From NCBI RefSeq assembly GCF_001643375.1, contig NZ_LSHB01000028.1, forward strand, positions 62,001 through 126,000: a stretch of DNA of 64,000 bases, given 5' to 3'. This document shows positions 52,830 to 60,940 of the stretch, in pieces. This DNA comes from Chryseobacterium sp. FP211-J200 (GTDB lineage Bacteria; Bacteroidota; Bacteroidia; Flavobacteriales; Weeksellaceae). The position numbers and the translations under genes are program-made. The notes below the pieces were generated by a model. That model ran no database searches. It was not told where the DNA came from and saw nothing but the letters and a program-made list of their open reading frames with translations. The number at the start of each line of letters is the position of its first letter. The stretch's first letter is position 1.

Positions 52830-52885
52830 GTCTTCGAGAACCTCAGATTGACAAACTTCAATTGTCATGCTGAGGCTCTCGAAGC
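52830..52885. repeat. CTGAG/TCGAAG repeats forming an inverted pair
   Basis: Arms TCTTCGAGAACCTCAGATTG (from 52831) and TTGTCATGCTGAGGCTCTCG (from 52862) are inverted relative to each other; could form a hairpin and act as a terminator for the 50-residue gene's neighbours. Confidence 0.65.
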
Positions 52886-52915
52886 ATTTAAAGATTTATA
52901 GGAGGCTTTCGAAAG

Positions 52916-53578
52916 CTATTTCAAGTAAGGTGCCATTACTTTTGTCCAAAGTTGGTAGCCTTCCGGTTTCATATGAAGCATATCTTCCAGGAAAATATCT
53001 GTTCTCACTTTTCCGTCTGTATCGTTCATCACTTTTGTAATGTCGATGTAGTCTGTTCTTTTTTGAGTTTTAAGATAAGATTCTATCATTTGATTCACTT
53101 CTGTTACGATTGGCCAAAATTGTTCACGACTTGGTGAATATTTGATGGAAACATACGCCACTGGAACTTTAGGATATTTTGCTCTGATTGTTTCAAAGAA
53201 TGTTTTGAACCTTCCGAAAACTTCTGCAGCAGTTGGGTTTTCCATCGCAACATCATTTTCGCCACAATAGATGATGATCTGTTTCGGTTTGTAAGGATCC
53301 AGTAATTCATTAGAATAATTATTGAGGTCCAATAATCTTGATCCACCAAACGCGCGGTTTACAATCTTTTTGCCTGGGAAGTAATTGCTGACGTCTGTCC
53401 ATTTTGTGAAAGATGAACTACCTACCAGGAGGATTGGTTTCTTTGGAATTCCATTTTTCTGATCGAGTTGTTTGAATTCCTGTATCTCTTTCCAATATGG
53501 TTTTTCCTGACCAAAGAATAGGAGAGAGTTGAGAATGAAGGCAAAAAATAAAAATTTGAATAATCGATTAGGTCTCAT
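52916..53578 (-). CDS. Secreted SGNH/GDSL hydrolase
   Basis: A 220-residue secreted protein (signal ending FFGQ). Block I is LLVGSSSFTKW with the nucleophile serine, block II NRAFGGSRLLD, block III YCGENDV, block V DMLHMKPEGYQ. It is an SGNH esterase like those acting on acetylated sugars or lipids. The substrate is unknown; it is far from the pectin locus. Start chosen at ATG 53578. Confidence 0.85.
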   Translation of the reverse strand: MRPNRLFKFLFFAFILNSLLFFGQEKPYWKEIQEFKQLDQKNGIPKKPILLVGSSSFTKWTDVSNYFPGKKIVNRAFGGSRLLDLNNYSNELLDPYKPKQIIIYCGENDVAMENPTAAEVFGRFKTFFETIRAKYPKVPVAYVSIKYSPSREQFWPIVTEVNQMIESYLKTQKRTDYIDITKVMNDTDGKVRTDIFLEDMLHMKPEGYQLWTKVMAPYLK

Positions 53579-53604
53579 TGTATAAAGATTTTGAAACTTC
53601 AAGA

Positions 53605-53636
53605 TACAAAAAAACAGCTGTGGTAAACAACTGTTT
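53605..53636 (-). terminator. Terminator for the Lys-rich secreted protein gene
   Basis: 9-bp stem AAACAGTTG / CAGCTGTTT on the minus strand (one G-T pair) followed by T7. Confidence 0.82.
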
Positions 53637-53646
53637 GATATGGTTC

Positions 53647-54075
53647 TTATTTATTTTTGCGCTTATTGCCTTTTTTGTGTTTGTACTTTTTTGCTTTTTT
53701 ATCGATGTGTTTGTATCTTTTGTCCTTGTATTTGTTGCTGTTGTAGACGGCAACTGGATTTTTTCCTTTGTAGTATTTCGTTTTAAACTTGGTGTACTTT
53801 GTTGGGCCAAGGATCCTTTCGATCTCTGTGTATCTATCCGTTCTCCATCTGTCGGGATTGGTAGCATAGGCATTATTCCAAGCATTATAATCCGAATATC
53901 TGTCATTCAAAGCGTATAATTGATCAGCTTGGGTAACAGACAGTACAAGATCTACTGCTACGGTTTGCCAGTTGACATCTGTGACACTCCTTCTATAGTC
54001 ATTGTAGTAATCTGATTGCGCATATCCCAAAGTGAATGTTCCTACGAATAATGCTGTAATAAATATTTTTTTCAT
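53647..54075 (-). CDS. Secreted hypothetical protein with Lys-rich tail
   Basis: A 142-residue exported protein (signal ending GYAQ). The middle has helices like TQADQLYALNDRYSDYNAWN with Tyr/Asn/Trp-rich repeats; the last 35 residues are extremely basic (KYKDKRYKHIDKKAKKYKHK). The basic tail might bind DNA, cell-wall acids or LPS. No family recognised. Confidence 0.7.
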   Translation of the reverse strand: MKKIFITALFVGTFTLGYAQSDYYNDYRRSVTDVNWQTVAVDLVLSVTQADQLYALNDRYSDYNAWNNAYATNPDRWRTDRYTEIERILGPTKYTKFKTKYYKGKNPVAVYNSNKYKDKRYKHIDKKAKKYKHKKGNKRKNK

Positions 54076-54171
54076 TATTTATAATTTTATTGTTAATCTA
54101 TTTTCAAGATAGATGCCAAATTGAAAATGAGTTTCATAATAATTGTTAAAGTCGGTCCGCATAGAAAACAA

Positions 54172-54201
54172 AAAAGGCAGAAATGTGAATATCTGCCTTT
54201 T
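54172..54201 (-). terminator. Terminator after endonuclease I copy 1
   Basis: 10-bp stem AAAAGGCAGA / TCTGCCTTTT. Confidence 0.85.
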
Positions 54202-54220
54202 ATAGAGTTTGCTGTAAATT

Positions 54221-55288
54221 TTATTCTACAATGAATTTCGTATTCAGTTCGCCTGTTTTCAGGATATAGATTCCTTTCGGTAAATTGTTTAGCGTGATCG
54301 TGTTTCCATTTTGGAAAGGGTTTTCAATCGTTTGAACATTTTGTCCCACCATATTGTAGATCATCGCTTTGTTGAATTGTTTCAAATCTTTGTCTCCAGT
54401 CACAGCGATCACATTTCCTCTTACAGGATTTGGAGCGATAGTAAGATTTTTTGAGAAAGAAGCATCATCAACAGCTAAAGGTGCAGCGCCCCAGATCTCT
54501 GTCACCCATTCTGGATGGTCGATGTATGGATTTCTGTTTTTTTGATAAGCAAAAACAGCATTGTTTCTGTCGATTTCCTTTTGGGATACCGGATCTTGCT
54601 GATTCCATTTCAATAACATGGATAGGAAAGGTTCTGCGAAAACTTTGGTCTTAGATCCGTCATACATGTCATACACGAAAGTCTGGATGTTGTTTTCGTA
54701 ACGTGTCGCAAAGTAAAAATAGATTCTGGCGATATCACCCTTGAACTCATTGATCGGTTCGAAAACTGTTCCTCCGTAGCCATTCAATTTACTTGATCCT
54801 AACTTGGAGCCATTTTTTGAGGTCCAGCTAGCTGCTCCAACTTCACCGTAAGGATAGTTGCTTCTTTTACCATTCACTTGGTAGTCGGTCGCTAGAAGAT
54901 GGTGGTAATCATTGTGCATAGGTATTTCGTCATCGAAAGTAGATTTCGGAATTGTATGCTCTCTGTTGTAGCATGTTCCTTCTGGACCATTAGAAGAACC
55001 ACATTGATCGGATCCTATCGTATAGTTGTACGGGTCTGTCCCAGTTGGATTTTCTGAATAAATATCTAAAACAGTATTGTCTTTCTCATAATACTTATCT
55101 CGGTCAGCTGTGGAAAATACAGTCCAATTGTAACCTTTGTCCTGGTGGCCATTGGTGATGATCTCACTGATCTTGTTTTTCAGAGCAAAACTTGTAAGTC
55201 CACTCGTACCATCATAGTAGGTTGCGGGAGCTTGAGAAAATCCTAAAGCGGAAATCCCGAAAGCTAAAAATAAAGTTATTTTTTTCAT
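54221..55288 (-). CDS. Secreted endonuclease I family protein with type A T9SS domain (copy 1)
   Basis: A 355-residue nuclease of the EndA/NucM type. The catalytic blocks are CYNREHTIPKSTF, HNDYHHLLATDYQVNGKRSN and EFKGDIARIYFYFATRY. Signal peptide ends GFSQ. The last about 75 residues (LTIAPNPVRGNVIAVTGDKD, FNKAMIYNMVGQNVQ, LPKGIYILKTGELNTKFIVE) are a type A T9SS sorting domain, so the enzyme is secreted through T9SS. It degrades DNA outside the cell, for nutrient use or biofilm matrix. A close paralogue follows upstream. Confidence 0.92.
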   Translation of the reverse strand: MKKITLFLAFGISALGFSQAPATYYDGTSGLTSFALKNKISEIITNGHQDKGYNWTVFSTADRDKYYEKDNTVLDIYSENPTGTDPYNYTIGSDQCGSSNGPEGTCYNREHTIPKSTFDDEIPMHNDYHHLLATDYQVNGKRSNYPYGEVGAASWTSKNGSKLGSSKLNGYGGTVFEPINEFKGDIARIYFYFATRYENNIQTFVYDMYDGSKTKVFAEPFLSMLLKWNQQDPVSQKEIDRNNAVFAYQKNRNPYIDHPEWVTEIWGAAPLAVDDASFSKNLTIAPNPVRGNVIAVTGDKDLKQFNKAMIYNMVGQNVQTIENPFQNGNTITLNNLPKGIYILKTGELNTKFIVE

Positions 55289-55306
55289 TAAAATTAATTA
55301 GGAAGG

Positions 55307-55314
55307 CAAAGATA
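55307..55314 (-). promoter_or_regulatory. -7 element TATCTTTG
   Basis: Perfect TAnnTTTG on the minus strand, 18 bases before the endonuclease copy 1 ATG. Confidence 0.55.
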
Positions 55315-55433
55315 TAAATTATATAAAAGATACAATTGTTAAAGTTCCTAACATTGAACCAGAATTGCAAATGTTAAATAATTTTTTATTCACGATTTCA
55401 AGAAATGCAGAATATTATAATTGTAAAATAAAA

Positions 55434-55458
55434 AAAGACAGAAATTGTTTTCTGTCTT
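55434..55458 (-). terminator. Terminator after endonuclease I copy 2
   Basis: 11-bp perfect stem AAAGACAGAAA / TTTCTGTCTTT with a 3-base loop; T-run on the minus strand. Confidence 0.88.
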
Positions 55459-55482
55459 TAGCTAATGATAACGTTCAATTAA

Positions 55483-56565
55483 TTATTCTACAACAAACTT
55501 GGTGTTTAACTCTCCAGTTTTCAAGATGTAAACTCCCTTTGGCAAATTATTAAGTTGTATTGTATTTCCGTTTTGGAAAGGATTCTCTATGGTCTGAACA
55601 TTTTGTCCCACCATATTATAGATAAACGCCTTGTTAAATTTCTTCAGATCCTTGTCACCCGTTACATTGATGATGTTACCTCTTACAGGATTTGGAGCAA
55701 TGTTCAGGTTTTTGGAAAAAACAGCATCGTCTACAGCTAGCGGCGAAATACCCCAGACCTCGGTTACCCATTCTGGATGATCAATGTATGGATTTCTGTT
55801 TTTTTGATAGGAATAGGCTGCATTATTTCTGTCAATTTCCTTTTGTGATACCGGATCCTGCTGATGCCAAAGCAAAAGAAGATTGAGTTCCCAAGTCACC
55901 AATCCCTGGCTCACATTACTTGTATTAAGGATATTTCCGCTGGAAAAACTAGAAAGTTGAGTTTGATAACGCGTCACAAAATATAAAAGACATCTTGCAA
56001 TGTCCCCTTTGAACTCATTGATCGGTTCAAAAACAGAACCGAAATAGGTAGCACCAGGTGTGGCATTAGGTCCAAGTTTAGAACCATTTTTAGAAGTAAT
56101 AGATGGATTGGCTACTTTACCGAAGGGATAATTACTTCTGTATCCATTCACTTTCCCATCTGTAGGAAGGACGTGGTGGATGTCGCTCCTCATTGGTAAT
56201 TTTTGATTGAATAAACTCTGCGGAACAGTATGCTCCTTATTATAGCAATCACCTTCTACTGCATAGTTGCCACATTTTTTTACGCCAAATGTGTAATTGT
56301 ACGGGTCTGGACCGATTGGATTTTCGGAGTAGATGTCAAGTATTGTATTGTCATTTTCATAATACTTATCAGCATCACTTTTTGGATATTCCCCGTCCAG
56401 TTCATCGTAAGTATGCTGGCTGTAGCCTGCGGTGATGATCTGGCCAAGTTTAGTCTTCAGTGTATAACCGGTAAGTCCAGATGTGCCATCATAGTAACCC
56501 GTCGGAATCTGAGCATTTGCAATCCCAAAAATTCCAACAAATAAAATAAGTATAGATTTTTTCAT
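55483..56565 (-). CDS. Secreted endonuclease I family protein with type A T9SS domain (copy 2)
   Basis: A 360-residue paralogue with the same blocks (CYNKEHTVPQSLF, RSDIHHVLPTDGKVNGYRSN, EFKGDIARCLLYFVTRYQTQ) and a sorting domain nearly identical to copy 1. The sorting domains are more alike than the catalytic domains, as expected for recent duplication or gene conversion. A near-consensus TAACTTTA lies upstream instead of a perfect -7 box, and each copy has its own terminator, so they can be regulated separately. Confidence 0.92.
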   Translation of the reverse strand: MKKSILILFVGIFGIANAQIPTGYYDGTSGLTGYTLKTKLGQIITAGYSQHTYDELDGEYPKSDADKYYENDNTILDIYSENPIGPDPYNYTFGVKKCGNYAVEGDCYNKEHTVPQSLFNQKLPMRSDIHHVLPTDGKVNGYRSNYPFGKVANPSITSKNGSKLGPNATPGATYFGSVFEPINEFKGDIARCLLYFVTRYQTQLSSFSSGNILNTSNVSQGLVTWELNLLLLWHQQDPVSQKEIDRNNAAYSYQKNRNPYIDHPEWVTEVWGISPLAVDDAVFSKNLNIAPNPVRGNIINVTGDKDLKKFNKAFIYNMVGQNVQTIENPFQNGNTIQLNNLPKGVYILKTGELNTKFVVE

Positions 56566-56721
56566 TTCAAAAAATTAGGGCGTAAAGTTAGATTTTAATT
56601 TTTACTAATTTTAAAATTCTTTTAATTTTAAGTAAAATTTAAGTTAAAACAATTTTTGTCTGTTTACAAATTAAATTTGATTGACAAAAGCAACGTTAAT
56701 AATTGAATTAAGAGCGCTCAG

Positions 56722-57924
56722 TTACTTCTCAACAAGATATCTCTTGTTGACTTTGGAAAAAAGAAGAGAGATAATGAGCCCAAAAAATAGTGCGACTGCG
56801 GAAACGATAATGTAATTGAATATTTCAATTCGGACAGGGAAAGCAAGGTTCTCACTCGCCTGGAAAAATCCTGTTTTGATCTGTATGAAAGAAATGGCAG
56901 AACCAATAACGAGCCCACAGATCAATCCAAAAAATACGATCAGCAAGCCAGTGAAGAAATACGTCAATCGCAGGTCTGTTCTGTTAAAACCTAAAGCGAT
57001 CAGTGCTTTTGCCTGTTCTTTCTTATCGAGTTGGAGAATTGTGATGGCACCAGCCAAGTTGAAAGTCGTAATGAAGATGACCAATCCAAAGATCAAGTAG
57101 ATCATCAGTTTTTCTGTGTTGATCATCTTCCAAAACGCGGCGTTTTCTTCAGATTTTGTGTTGACAATGATCTTATCGCCAAACTCTTTCATCAGATTTG
57201 ACTTGATTACTTCAGAATTTACCGGGCTTTTCAGTTTGATGACAATCTGATAACAAGCCGCCTTGGGAAGCCCGAGAAGTTCTTGAGAAAGCTCTATCGG
57301 CGCAATGATGTAGTTGTTGAGCTGGTCATTTCCTGGGAAGATCCCGCTTACGTAAATGTCTTTTTTGTTGAAGATGTCATTCTCCTGCTGGATGATCCCT
57401 TTCCCAGGTTTCGGCATCAAGATCGTTGCAAAATCCTGACTGGAGTTCACAGGAAGCGATAGCCTGTTGTCCAGACCATTTTCCATGATCACCTCATTAT
57501 TATATTTGAAGTCCGGATATTTCCCGTAAAAAATAGTTTCATTGATGGGATTCACGTGGATGTAAGCGGAATCCACGCCTCTCAAATAGGCAATTTCTCC
57601 ATTGTCCTTATAACCAAGATAGACTTTTTCCTCGATGACTTTGGAGAAATTGGCAACACCAGAATTGCTTCGGAGTGCTTTTTCTATTTTGTCAATATCA
57701 GGAAGTACTTTTCCTGTTTTGCTTTTTATCGTAAGGTCCGCATGCAGATTGGCGATCATATCTTTATTCAGTTCCTCCAAACCTGAAAAAACCGAAATGA
57801 TAATGAACATTGCCGCCACAGCTGCCACCATAGCAAATGCCGCGAGCCACGTGATAAACGTAACTGCTGTACTTCCTTTTTTAGAAATAAGGTAGCGCGA
57901 TGCTATGTAAAAAGCATTTTTCAA
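56722..57924 (-). CDS. LolC/LolE-like ABC transporter permease
   Basis: A 400-residue FtsX-type permease with four membrane segments: one near the N-terminus (AFAMVAAVAAMFIIISVFSG) and three in the C-terminal third (about residues 270-395), with a large periplasmic domain between. Such proteins release lipoproteins from the inner membrane (LolCDE) or have related roles. It starts 12 bases after rbfA, the common Flavobacteriia arrangement. No ATPase gene is adjacent. Confidence 0.85.
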   Translation of the reverse strand: MKNAFYIASRYLISKKGSTAVTFITWLAAFAMVAAVAAMFIIISVFSGLEELNKDMIANLHADLTIKSKTGKVLPDIDKIEKALRSNSGVANFSKVIEEKVYLGYKDNGEIAYLRGVDSAYIHVNPINETIFYGKYPDFKYNNEVIMENGLDNRLSLPVNSSQDFATILMPKPGKGIIQQENDIFNKKDIYVSGIFPGNDQLNNYIIAPIELSQELLGLPKAACYQIVIKLKSPVNSEVIKSNLMKEFGDKIIVNTKSEENAAFWKMINTEKLMIYLIFGLVIFITTFNLAGAITILQLDKKEQAKALIALGFNRTDLRLTYFFTGLLIVFFGLICGLVIGSAISFIQIKTGFFQASENLAFPVRIEIFNYIIVSAVALFFGLIISLLFSKVNKRYLVEK

Positions 57925-57936
57925 TCCTGCGAAAAA

Positions 57937-58296
57937 TTAAAGAATCGGATTATCACCTTCGCCTTTCAGCTCCTTTTCGATGCGTTCCACATCATCCATT
58001 GTTGTATCGATGTAGAATGCCAACTGAGGAATAATGCGCACCTGCTTTGCCATCTTTTGCCCAATATAATTCCTGTAATAGGCGTTGTTGGTATTGATCT
58101 CCTTCATAATTGGCTGTCTCAATTCTGCAGGGAAAATGCTGAGGTATATTTTTGCGATGCTGAGATCGGCTGTCACTTTCACGTCAGAAACCGATACCAA
58201 AAAGCTCTGTTTGCTTTCTGATGCCTGTTTGCGGAAGATCTCCGCCATATCTTCCTGAATGATCTGTGCTACTTTGCGTTGTCTGTTACTTTCCAT
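57937..58296 (-). CDS. rbfA: Ribosome-binding factor A
   Basis: A 119-residue RbfA: ESNRQRKVAQIIQEDMAEIF at the start, SVSDVKVTADLSIAKIYLSI and the end ELAFYIDTT-like PQLAFYIDTTMDDVERIEKE. It binds the 30S subunit and helps 16S rRNA maturation. The ATG at 58296 is chosen over one at 58341, as the latter adds 15 residues and overlaps the -7 box (8 bases from ATG 58296). Confidence 0.94.
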   Translation of the reverse strand: MESNRQRKVAQIIQEDMAEIFRKQASESKQSFLVSVSDVKVTADLSIAKIYLSIFPAELRQPIMKEINTNNAYYRNYIGQKMAKQVRIIPQLAFYIDTTMDDVERIEKELKGEGDNPIL

Positions 58297-58304
58297 AAAT
58301 GCTG

Positions 58305-58312
58305 CAAATTTA
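58305..58312 (-). promoter_or_regulatory. -7 element TAAATTTG for rbfA
   Basis: Perfect TAnnTTTG on the minus strand, 8 bases before the rbfA ATG. Confidence 0.55.
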
Positions 58313-58381
58313 GTGTTTTTGTTTGGATTTTTAGGAAGCAATTTTGGTGTTGCAAGTGTGCTTTTAATATTAATATTTATT

Positions 58382-58525
58382 GGGGCAGCTTTATCCGCCT
58401 TCCGCTCCCAATCTTTTTGCCTTCGCTAGTCCAGCCACAAAAAAGGATTTCCACTCAAACCTAACGAAGTGGTTCATCGATTCAAATAAAAAAATAAAAA
58501 GAATAGAGATAAGTCGGGCTGCAAA
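58382..58525 (+). repeat. Dispersed structured intergenic element, copy E (with insert)
   Basis: Starts GGGCAGC; ends AAGTCGGGCTGC. Inner stem AATCTTTTTGC (58410-58420) against CAAAAAAGGATT (58438-58449). About 45 AT-rich bases are inserted before the 3' arm. It fills most of the 321-bp gap between rbfA and the next esterase gene; nothing else coding is seen there. Confidence 0.8.
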
Positions 58526-58617
58526 TTCTACGCAAAACACGATCTGTTATCAGAATGAAATTTTGTCATTCCAAAAGAAAGTCAAAGTCTTACTTAGATT
58601 TGTAAGGGGTGATAACT

Positions 58618-59772
58618 TCACTCCAAAAGCCAGATCAAACTCGCCTTCAATTCCCGCTTCCAATAGCTTTCGGAATGTGTTCCGTCTTCATCTATCTTCA
58701 CAATGATATTCTTGGCAGGAACAGATTTCTTTAATAACAATTCATTCACATTTTCGATTTCCGGCGCCATTGTTTCATCCTCATTTTTTCCGGCTACAAA
58801 ATAGAATTTAGAATTCTTGAGATTGTTTTTATTAATGTTCAAATACTTCTTCAGATTCTCTGAAACAAACCAAAACGCTGGACTGAAAATCCCAGCTTTT
58901 CCAAAAACAGTCGGATATTTGGCAGAGGCATAAAGCGAGATCAATCCACCCATAGAACTTCCCATGATCAAAGTTTTGGAAGCTTGTTTTTCGGTCCTGT
59001 AAGTTTTGTCGATGTAAGGCTTTAAAGTCTTTGCAAGGAAATCAACATAAAGATCACCTTCGCCGCTCGTCTTATATTTTACATTATTCCAAGGCGAATA
59101 TTCGGACAATCGTTTGTCACCGCCGTTATCAATTCCAATAACGATGGCAGATTTTCCCATTGCCTTGTAGATCTCATCCATGGTTTCATCCACGCTCCAT
59201 TCTCCTGAAAAACTGGTGAATTCGTCAAAGAGATTTTGCCCATCGTGCATGTAGATCACGGGATATTTTGTCTTCGAAGTTTCGTAATCGGGTGGGAGAT
59301 AGATCCAGATCTTCCTCGTTGTGTTAAGTTGTGGGATTGTAAAGTTCTCGCTTAGGATCTTTACATTGGAAGTGGTCGTGTGTTTTTTCTCTTTCGGAGC
59401 ACTCCAGTCAGAGATCTTTAATTCTACAATTTGAGATTTGTCAGAATTTTCTAAAACGCGATTTTGAATTGAATTTCCATTTTCGTCTGTTTCAGCAATG
59501 TCCCAATTGCCTTGCGTGATCTTGTATTCTATCTTTCCGGTTTGGGCAGGAATCGTTAAACTATAAAAACCTTCTGCGTTTTTCTTGAACTCAAATCTCT
59601 CATCATTCGGTTTCCAATCATTGATGTTAGAAGCCATAAAAATTCTCAAGCCCTTCGTATTGTCAGATGGAATGTCAGTGATCCTGAATGTGGTCTGCGA
59701 ATTCATCATTGTAACGATCAATACAGAAAATATTGAAAACCATTTCCTCAAACCAAAATATTTAGTTTCCAT
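58618..59772 (-). CDS. Secreted esterase (Esterase D/PF00756-like) with N-terminal E-set domain
   Basis: A 384-residue secreted protein (signal ending MMNSQ). Residues 25-120 look like a CBM48/E-set sandwich (IFMASNINDWKPNDERFEFK), then a linker, then an alpha/beta-hydrolase: VIYMHDGQNLFDEF, nucleophile in IMGSSMGGLIS and the histidine in DGTHSESYW. The family includes feruloyl and siderophore esterases (Fes/IroE-like). Its start overlaps the upstream hydrolase gene by 11 bases, so the two form an operon. Substrate unknown. Confidence 0.86.
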   Translation of the reverse strand: METKYFGLRKWFSIFSVLIVTMMNSQTTFRITDIPSDNTKGLRIFMASNINDWKPNDERFEFKKNAEGFYSLTIPAQTGKIEYKITQGNWDIAETDENGNSIQNRVLENSDKSQIVELKISDWSAPKEKKHTTTSNVKILSENFTIPQLNTTRKIWIYLPPDYETSKTKYPVIYMHDGQNLFDEFTSFSGEWSVDETMDEIYKAMGKSAIVIGIDNGGDKRLSEYSPWNNVKYKTSGEGDLYVDFLAKTLKPYIDKTYRTEKQASKTLIMGSSMGGLISLYASAKYPTVFGKAGIFSPAFWFVSENLKKYLNINKNNLKNSKFYFVAGKNEDETMAPEIENVNELLLKKSVPAKNIIVKIDEDGTHSESYWKRELKASLIWLLE

Positions 59773-60754
59773 AAGTCGTATGCGATTTTATAAAATCGAC
59801 TGTTTTTTTAGAAACATCTTTCGCTTCTGCCAGATCGAGATTTCCAAAAGTATGCTTTGCATTTTCCACCGTATAGAATTTGTAAGGCACCTTATGGGTT
59901 TTCAATGCTTCTTCCAATTGTTGGGATTGGACAATGCTTACAACGGAATCTTCTGTGCCATGGAAAATAAGTGTAGGAACGGTAGATTTTGAAACGTAGT
60001 TGATGGGAGAGTATTCTGCATTCTTCTTTACGACCTCTTCTTTTTGAGTATTGATATCAAATCCGGTCAGCTGTATCATTTTTTCGTGCCTGGTTTGGAA
60101 TTTTTTTGGTGAGTAGATCTTGAACAAACTCAGTAGAAGACCGTTCGCATCGGTTTTGAAAAGGTCATTCAGATTTGTTGGTGCATAGAAATCAACAACG
60201 TACTTCAGGTTTGGGTATTGTAATTCTGCATCGCTGCTGTTCCCATTTTTTTGATTGTAGGCTGTTAATAATGCGATGTGAGCGCCCGCAGATCCGCCCC
60301 AGATTCCCATGTTGTTGATGTCCAGATTGTATTTTTCGGCATTTTTACTGACCCACTTTATAGCATCTTTTGTGTCTTCAAGGGGTTTTTCCAGGTGTGT
60401 ATTTTGATCAAGCAATGTGTAGTCTATGCTGATCACTGTGAATTCATTTTCCAACAATTCCTGTAAAATATACTCTCGGAAGTTCTTTCTTATCATCGAT
60501 TTGTCCCCTTTGTCCCAAGCGCCGCCATGAACAAAGATCACCACGGGAGATTTTCCTTTGTTACGGGATTTTGGTTGATAGATATCCAGCTTCAGTGGAC
60601 TGTTTTTGTAGTCGATGTCGTTGTAAAAGTTGTACTGCAATCTCGGTTCGGGCAAGACTTTGTCTGATTTGATCTTCTTTGCGCTGAGCTTGTAGCTCAA
60701 TACACTCAGGAAGATCAGTGAGAACACAAGAATGATCTTATAGTTATTTTTCAT
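59762..60754 (-). CDS. Alpha/beta hydrolase, BD-FAE-like esterase
   Basis: A 330-residue exported or membrane-anchored hydrolase (N-terminal hydrophobic segment IILVFSLIFLSVLSYKLSA). HGGAWDKGD is the oxyanion motif, GGSAGAH holds the nucleophile, GTEDSVV the acid and AKHTFG the histidine. This type (BD-FAE/carboxylesterase) removes acyl groups from sugars or small esters. Overlaps the downstream esterase by 11 bases, suggesting translational coupling and a common substrate. Confidence 0.85.
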   Translation of the reverse strand: MKNNYKIILVFSLIFLSVLSYKLSAKKIKSDKVLPEPRLQYNFYNDIDYKNSPLKLDIYQPKSRNKGKSPVVIFVHGGAWDKGDKSMIRKNFREYILQELLENEFTVISIDYTLLDQNTHLEKPLEDTKDAIKWVSKNAEKYNLDINNMGIWGGSAGAHIALLTAYNQKNGNSSDAELQYPNLKYVVDFYAPTNLNDLFKTDANGLLLSLFKIYSPKKFQTRHEKMIQLTGFDINTQKEEVVKKNAEYSPINYVSKSTVPTLIFHGTEDSVVSIVQSQQLEEALKTHKVPYKFYTVENAKHTFGNLDLAEAKDVSKKTVDFIKSHTTYGN

Positions 60755-60773
60755 CTGGAGACTTATGTTTTCT

Positions 60774-60781
60774 CAAATATA
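60774..60781 (-). promoter_or_regulatory. -7 element TATATTTG for the esterase pair
   Basis: Perfect TAnnTTTG on the minus strand, 19 bases before the ATG of the BD-FAE-like gene. Confidence 0.55.
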
Positions 60782-60866
60782 GAAAATTTAAAGTTTAGTA
60801 TTATCTTAAATTGTATTTTATGAAAAATTTAAGGTTAGCTTTTAAATTTAATCTTTTTAGGTTTTG

Positions 60867-60874
60867 TAAATTTG
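60867..60874 (+). promoter_or_regulatory. -7 element TAAATTTG for the aminopeptidase
   Basis: Perfect TAnnTTTG, 66 bases before the ATG. Confidence 0.45.
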
Positions 60875-60940
60875 GGACACTTTTTAACATTTCTTCTATT
60901 TTCGAAGGAAGTAATATTTTAATTAAAATAAAATTTAAAA

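Noticed and set aside
53578-53919. Phe/Val-rich membrane-like open frame
   Set aside because: It is the opposite strand of the Lys-rich tail of the secreted protein (AAA/AAG read as TTT/CTT), which has a signal peptide and terminator.
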